From: SZUA-320 sp963707875
GTDB lineage: Bacteria; Gemmatimonadota; Gemmatimonadetes; Gemmatimonadales; GWC2-71-9
DNA: 64,000 nucleotides
Assembly: GCA_963707875.1 (NCBI GenBank)
Contig: CAVPRU010000001.1
Span: forward strand, 744,001 to 808,000
Direction: 5' to 3'
The first letter of the stretch is position 1; every line of letters begins with the position of its first letter. Both the position numbers and the translations under genes were made by a program. The notes below the pieces were generated by a model. The model was not told the DNA's origin. It did no database searches and saw only the letters and a program-made list of their open reading frames with translations. Below are positions 59,585 to 64,000 of the stretch, piece after piece.

Positions 59585-60064
59585 ATGATCGTCAGCCGCT
59601 CTCGGACTCTCGTCCTCCTGGGGCTCCTCACCATGGCCGGGTGTCAGCCGGCACCACCCGCCGGCCTGTCTGACGCCGATCGCGCGGCCGTCGGGGAGTT
59701 GGGCACCCGGTTCGTTCAGGCATTCCTGGCCGGGGACATGACGGCCGTGGGCCAGACCTACGCCGAGAGCGCGACCCTGCTGCCTCCAAATGCCCCCAGC
59801 GTTACCGGCCGTGAAGCCATCACCGCATTCATGGCCACTTTCCCGCAGGTCACCGAGTTCACTCTCACCGATGAAGTAGTAGAGGGGTTTGGAAATCTGG
59901 CCTATGTCTCCGGTCGCTACCGGATGACACTGGCCGTTGGCGGAGGGGTGGTGGACAGCGGCAAGTTCCTCGATATCCGCCAGCGCCAGGCCGATGGCTC
60001 ATGGCTCTACCTGGTGGACATGTTCAACTCGAGCATCCCGCTGCCGGAACCGCCGGCGCCCTAG
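59585..60064 (+). CDS. SnoaL/DUF4440-like lipoprotein
   Basis: 159 residues from ATG 59585 with GGAGG four bases upstream. Lipobox LLTMAGCQ. The mature part is an NTF2-like cone fold: LGTRFVQAFLAGDMTAVGQTYAESATLLPPN, VTGREAITAFMATFP, and DIRQRQADGSWLYLVDMFNS. Such proteins can be ketosteroid-isomerase-like enzymes or simple ligand binders; catalytic residues are not evident. TATTGT near 59534 may be its -10. It converges on the acyl-CoA synthetase gene. Confidence 0.85.
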   Translation: MIVSRSRTLVLLGLLTMAGCQPAPPAGLSDADRAAVGELGTRFVQAFLAGDMTAVGQTYAESATLLPPNAPSVTGREAITAFMATFPQVTEFTLTDEVVEGFGNLAYVSGRYRMTLAVGGGVVDSGKFLDIRQRQADGSWLYLVDMFNSSIPLPEPPAP

Positions 60065-60125
60065 TTCCGAGCTTGAGGTGGTTCTGCCGCGGCCCGGCTC
60101 ACCCACTTCGGACCTGCAGGCGGCC

Positions 60126-62237
60126 TCACGGTTGAGTGAGAAGGACCCGACTGTCCACCGCCACGACCCCGTGTTCGCTCGCGAGCACGGGGTTCATGTC
60201 AATCTCCCGGATCACCGGAAAGTCCATCACCAGTTGACTCACCCGGAGCAACAGGTCCTCCAACGGGGGGCGAGCGACCGGCGCGGCGCCCCGGAGCCCG
60301 TCCAGGAGCTTGGCCCCGCGAATGCCGCCCAGCAGATCCCGCGCCTCCTGGCGACCCAGCGGGGCAATCCGGAACGCCACATCGCGCAGCACCTCGACCA
60401 TGATGCCGCCCAGGCCGAACATCACCAGCGGCCCAAAGGCCCGGTCCCGGATCATCCCCACGATCAACTCCCGTCCCCCCCGCACCATCAGCTGGACCAT
60501 CACTCCATCGATTCTGCCCTCGGCGCCTGCCGCCGCGGCCCCCGCCATGATCCGGTGCCAGGCGGCCCGCACCTGATCCTCGGTCCGGAGATCCACCTGC
60601 ACCCCGGCGGCCTCGGTCTTATGCAGGATTGCCGGGGCGACCACCTTGAGCACCACCGGCCCGCCATGTCCATGAGCCAGCGCGACCGCCTCATCCTCCG
60701 AGCGCGCCAGCTGAGCCCCGGCCACCTGGACGCCATAGGCAGCAACCAGATCGAGCGCTTCCAGTTCGGATAGCCGGCTTCGGCCCTCGCCGACCGCGCG
60801 ATCGATGATGGCCCGTGCCGCCTCCCGGTTCACCGGCAGCTGTTCGAGCACCGAGGCCGGGCGCTCCTGCCATTCCCGGTACAGACACCGGGCGGCAACC
60901 GCCCGGGCGGCGGACTCCGGGAAGATGTAGGTGGGAATCCCGACCTCATGCAGTTCGGCACGACCCTGTGGCAGTCCTTCGTGCCCCATCAGCACCGCGA
61001 AGACCGGCGTGTCCTGATGAGCCTGGGCCGCCTCGGCGATGGCGGCGGTCACATCCGCCTGCTTGATCCCGAGCGGGGGCACGAAGATCGCCACCGCACT
61101 GTCCACGTTGGGATCGCCCAGGAGTGCATCGAGCGCCTCCCGGTAGCCGCCGGGCGTGGCGCTGGCAATCATGTCGAGCGGATTCCGGATCGAGGCCTCT
61201 GGTGGAAAGAGCGGTCGAAGCCGGTTGACCGTGGCGGGCGCCAGGTCGGGGAGTTCCAGTCCATTGGGCTCCAGCGCGTCCGCCGCCAGGATGCCCGGCC
61301 CTCCGGCGTTGGTCAGCACCACCGTCCGACGGCTCCGAGGGGCCGGTTGACTCGAAAACGCCATTGCCAGATCGAACAACTCCTCCATGGTCCCCGCCCG
61401 GAGCACCCCGGCCTGGCGGAGCAGCGCGTCCACCGCGGCGTCGGAGGCCGCCAGGGCGCCAGTGTGCGACGAGGCCGCCCGGGCCCCCGCCAGGCTCCGG
61501 CCGGACTTCATCGCGATGATCGGTTTGGTCCGGGCCACCCGGGACGCGATGGTGAGAAACTTGGCCGGATTCCCGAAGTTCTCGACGTACATCAGGATCA
61601 CGCCGACGGCCGGGTCATTCTCCCAGGCCAGCAGCAGATCGTTGCTGCTCACGTCGGCCTTGTTGCCCACCGAGACGAACTGGGCCAGCCCGATCCCGTA
61701 CTCCTTGGCGTAGTCCAGCACGGTGAGGCCCAGCGCACCGGATTGCGAAACAAAGGCGGCCGAACCGAAGGGCGGCAGGCGCGGGGCAAAGGTACCGTTC
61801 ATCCGCACCGTGGGCTCGGCGTTGAGGACCCCCATGCAGTTGGGACCGATCATCCGGATTCCCCGGCCCCGGACCAGCTCCACCAGCGCCCGCTCCCGCT
61901 CCCTGCCCTCACCCCCGACCTCGCGGAATCCGGCGGAGATCACCACCAGCCCGCCCGCCCCGGCGTCGGCACACTGGTGGACCACATCCTGGACCAGCTC
62001 CTTCGGCACCGTGATCACGGCCAGGTCCACCGGTTCCGGCAGACTGGCAACGTTCGGCGCGGCCCGGATCGAGTAGATCGCTCTGGCCTTCGGGTTCACC
62101 GGGTGGACCGATCCGGTGAAACCACCGCGCACCAGGTTGGCGACGATCTCATGGCCGATGGTCCCTGGTGTGCGGGAAGCCCCGATCACCGCGATGGATC
62201 GGGGCCGGAGAATCGGCTCCAGGGCGCCCTCGCCCAC
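60126..62237 (-). CDS. ADP-forming acetate--CoA ligase (acyl-CoA synthetase, NDP-forming)
   Basis: 703 residues from GTG 62237, overlapping the last base of the malic enzyme stop (TAGTG); upstream in-frame codons are only a shadow of that gene. Order: CoA-binding Rossmann domain (RSIAVIGASRTPGTIGHEI), succinyl-CoA-ligase-like domain with the phosphorylated His in ASSHTGALAASD, a second flavodoxin-like domain, and a C-terminal ATP-grasp domain (about 470-703; GPVVLKVVAPAILHKTEAAGV, MFGLGGIMVEVLRDVAFR). All four parts are fused as in the archaeal/bacterial long form. It makes acetate plus ATP from acetyl-CoA or the reverse. Confidence 0.92.
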   Translation of the reverse strand: MGEGALEPILRPRSIAVIGASRTPGTIGHEIVANLVRGGFTGSVHPVNPKARAIYSIRAAPNVASLPEPVDLAVITVPKELVQDVVHQCADAGAGGLVVISAGFREVGGEGRERERALVELVRGRGIRMIGPNCMGVLNAEPTVRMNGTFAPRLPPFGSAAFVSQSGALGLTVLDYAKEYGIGLAQFVSVGNKADVSSNDLLLAWENDPAVGVILMYVENFGNPAKFLTIASRVARTKPIIAMKSGRSLAGARAASSHTGALAASDAAVDALLRQAGVLRAGTMEELFDLAMAFSSQPAPRSRRTVVLTNAGGPGILAADALEPNGLELPDLAPATVNRLRPLFPPEASIRNPLDMIASATPGGYREALDALLGDPNVDSAVAIFVPPLGIKQADVTAAIAEAAQAHQDTPVFAVLMGHEGLPQGRAELHEVGIPTYIFPESAARAVAARCLYREWQERPASVLEQLPVNREAARAIIDRAVGEGRSRLSELEALDLVAAYGVQVAGAQLARSEDEAVALAHGHGGPVVLKVVAPAILHKTEAAGVQVDLRTEDQVRAAWHRIMAGAAAAGAEGRIDGVMVQLMVRGGRELIVGMIRDRAFGPLVMFGLGGIMVEVLRDVAFRIAPLGRQEARDLLGGIRGAKLLDGLRGAAPVARPPLEDLLLRVSQLVMDFPVIREIDMNPVLASEHGVVAVDSRVLLTQP

Positions 62238-63901
62238 TAGGTGGTGTAGTCCGGGTAGTTGGGGTCGAACATCTGCGTCCGAACCCAGGTCTCGGTTTCC
62301 GCCGGGACCGGAACGCCCGCCAGCCCGGCCTGGACCGCGGCCCGGGCCACGGCCGCCGCGATCTTGACCGAGACCTCCCGGATCTCCCCGAGCGGAGGCA
62401 GCAGTGAGCCCTGCCGATATGATGCATCCCCGACGCTGGCCGCCAGCGTCTCCGCCGCGACGTGGAACATTCCATCGGTGACCTGGGCGGCTCGGGAGAG
62501 CACCACTCCGAGGCCAAGGCCCGGGAAGATGTAGGCGTTGTTGGCCTGGCTCGGTGTCAGCCGCTGGCCGCCGACCTCGACCGGAGCGAACGGACTGCCA
62601 CTGGCAAACAGGGCCCGGCCTTCGGTGAAGCGATAGGCCTGTTCGGCGGTACACTCGGCCTTGGAGGTGGGGTTGGAAAGGGCAAACACGATCGGCCGCT
62701 CGTTGGCCGCAGCCATCGCGCGCAGGACTTCCTCGGTAAAGGTCTGGGGCTGGGCCGACAGCCCGATCAGCGCCGTCGGCTGGATGGCCCGGACCGCCTC
62801 GGCCAGCGTGGCCGCCGGGGGGTGATCGTGGGCAAAGGCCCGCTTGTGGGCCGCGAGATCGGTCCGGGAACTCACCACCAGCCCCTTCGAATCCAGAAAC
62901 CAGATCCGGGACCGGGCGTCCACCCGCACTAGCCCCTGTCGCTCCATCGCCCCCGCGATCAGTTCTGCCACCCCGGTGGCCGAGGCGCCAGCACCGAGAA
63001 ACAGGATCCGCTGTTCGGTGAGCAGCCGCCCCGAAATCCGGCAGGCCGACAGAAGGGCGGCCAGGGTTACGGCTGCCGTGCCCTGAACGTCGTCGTTGAA
63101 GGAGCAGGTCCGATACCGGTAGCGTTCCAGCAGCCCCAGGGCGTTTTCGGTGGCGAAGTCCTCCCACTGGAGCAGCGCCCCGGGAAAGACCTCCTGGACC
63201 GCGGTGACGAATTCCTCGATGAACTCCTGGTACCCCTCGCCCCGGACCCGTCGCTGATAGAGACCGGAATAGAGCGGATCCTCGAGCATCTCCTGATTGT
63301 CGGTCCCGACGTCGAGCATGATCGGGAGACATTCGGCAGGATGCAGGCCGGCGCAGGCCGTATAGAGCGCCAGCTTGCCGATCGGGATTCCCATCCCGTA
63401 GGCGCCGAGATCGCCCAGGCCGAGAATCCGTTCTCCGTCGGTGACCACGATGACCGAGACCTTTTCCCGGGGCCAGTTCCGCAACACCTCGCGGATCCGG
63501 CCCCGGTCCTCGATCGAGATGTACAACCCGCGAGGGCGCCGGAAGATGTGCCCGAAGGTGCGGCAGGCCTCTCCGACGGTGGGGGTGTAGATGATCGGCA
63601 TCATCTCCACCAGGTTATCCACGATGACCCGGTAGAAGAGGGTCTCGTTCCGATCCTGGAGCGAGGTGAGATAGACGTAGCGGTCCAGGTCGCTGGCGGT
63701 GGAGTCGAGGTGCCGCCGGATCCGGAGCAGTTGATCGGACATCGCCAGCATCCGGGGCGGCAACAGGCCGCGAAGGCCCAGCTGCTCCCGTTCCGCCGGG
63801 GTAAAGGCGGTGCCTTTGTTCAGGACGGGATCGAACAGCAGGGAGATCCCGGTCGGCAGCGGGCCGACCGGACGGGGATTGGCAGCTACATGGTCGGACA
63901 T
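62237..63901 (-). CDS. maeA: NAD-dependent malic enzyme (malolactic-type, oxaloacetate-decarboxylating)
   Basis: 554 residues from ATG 63901 with GGGAG five bases upstream. Long-form malic enzyme: YTPTVGEACRTFGHIFRRP, the catalytic Lys region GMGIPIGKLALYTACAG, acid and metal ligands in WEDFATENALGLLERY and CSFNDDVQGTA, and a Rossmann NAD site (ILFLGAGASATGVAELI, FALSNPTSKAECTAEQAY). It oxidises malate to pyruvate and CO2. Upstream, 13 bases away, another gene ends on the same strand; downstream it overlaps the acyl-CoA synthetase, so carbon may flow from malate through pyruvate and acetyl-CoA to acetate and ATP. The last link needs pyruvate oxidation genes not in the window. Confidence 0.94.
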   Translation of the reverse strand: MSDHVAANPRPVGPLPTGISLLFDPVLNKGTAFTPAEREQLGLRGLLPPRMLAMSDQLLRIRRHLDSTASDLDRYVYLTSLQDRNETLFYRVIVDNLVEMMPIIYTPTVGEACRTFGHIFRRPRGLYISIEDRGRIREVLRNWPREKVSVIVVTDGERILGLGDLGAYGMGIPIGKLALYTACAGLHPAECLPIMLDVGTDNQEMLEDPLYSGLYQRRVRGEGYQEFIEEFVTAVQEVFPGALLQWEDFATENALGLLERYRYRTCSFNDDVQGTAAVTLAALLSACRISGRLLTEQRILFLGAGASATGVAELIAGAMERQGLVRVDARSRIWFLDSKGLVVSSRTDLAAHKRAFAHDHPPAATLAEAVRAIQPTALIGLSAQPQTFTEEVLRAMAAANERPIVFALSNPTSKAECTAEQAYRFTEGRALFASGSPFAPVEVGGQRLTPSQANNAYIFPGLGLGVVLSRAAQVTDGMFHVAAETLAASVGDASYRQGSLLPPLGEIREVSVKIAAAVARAAVQAGLAGVPVPAETETWVRTQMFDPNYPDYTT

Positions 63902-63914
63902 GACAACTCCCAGA

Positions 63915-64000
63915 TCAGCGGGCGAGCATGGCCTCTCTGATCGACTTGAATTCGGTGCCTGGCTTCCACTCGGGCCAGCTGAGGCCCTGGAGCACACGCC
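63915..64000 (-). CDS. C-terminal end of an unidentified gene (partial)
   Basis: The last 28 codons before a TGA at 63915 read ...RVLQGLSWPEWKPG then TEFKSIREAMLAR, in a frame different from the malic enzyme. The composition looks like a genuine C-terminus, and the stop lies 13 bases before the malic enzyme ATG, as expected for an operon. The family cannot be told from this fragment. Confidence 0.4.
   Translation of the reverse strand, partial: RVLQGLSWPEWKPGTEFKSIREAMLAR

Noticed and set aside
62238..63332. N-terminal extension of the acyl-CoA synthetase
   Set aside because: The extra codons lie wholly inside the malic enzyme in another frame and encode Arg/Gly-rich junk; the TAGTG junction gives a proper start.

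Overview
The window looks like chromosomal DNA of a high-GC, Gram-negative bacterium. A TonB-dependent receptor, many lipobox-bearing lipoproteins, secreted peptidases and envelope genes all point to a two-membrane cell. The gene style (high GC, many single-gene or two-gene units with alternating strands, secreted M24/M28/S9 peptidases, amidohydrolase, beta-lactamase-fold hydrolases, Ku/LigD) fits Gemmatimonadota best. That placement is inference: no rRNA or other decisive marker is present. I found no tRNA, rRNA, CRISPR array, IS element, prophage or plasmid function.

Layout. 1-9.8 kb: a partial Ig-like-repeat lipoprotein, a Tat-type class V aminotransferase coupled to an FKBP lipoprotein, an M24 peptidase with a Na+/Ca2+ exchanger, two tandem ArsB/NhaD-type permeases, and a CPBP membrane protease. 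9.8-18.6 kb: amidohydrolase, Na+/H+ antiporter and TonB receptor on the minus strand, then a coiled-coil lipoprotein, SixA-like phosphatase, LOG-family protein and S1/P1 nuclease. 18.5-22.7 kb: an NHEJ locus, with LigD divergent from ku and a MerR-TPR protein overlapping ku. 22.7-29.7 kb: a minus-strand run of M28 peptidase, a UvrD-type helicase with a DEDDh exonuclease inside it, an LIC_10091-like lipoprotein, a diacylglycerol kinase-like protein and a LiaF-like protein; the last four are joined by 4-base stop/start overlaps. 29.8-32.9 kb: DUF72 protein, acyltransferase, elongation factor P, serine hydrolase. 33-42.7 kb: a looser accessory stretch with three methyltransferase-like proteins, a nitrilase-family protein, secreted proteins of unknown role, a 38-bp direct repeat, a DEAD-box helicase and a small glycosyltransferase/methyltransferase pair. 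42.8-50 kb: serine hydrolase, enolase-superfamily enzyme, collagen-like secreted protein, hybrid histidine kinase. 50-64 kb: RhlE-type helicase, YbaK-type editing protein, LemA/DUF2207 pair, alpha/beta hydrolase, PEBP protein, S9 peptidase, SnoaL-like lipoprotein, and an ADP-forming acyl-CoA synthetase overlapping a malic enzyme.

Two genes (left-edge lipoprotein and TonB receptor) are each broken by a one-base change in a run of five C on the + strand; both become full length when corrected, so residual assembly errors are the simplest explanation. A hexamer TANCTT recurs at promoter-like positions. In front of two genes it sits only 5-6 bases from the ATG, suggesting leaderless transcripts. 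The most unusual gene is the helicase-exonuclease at 25454-28357; the most unusual locus is the ku/MerR-TPR/ligD cluster.
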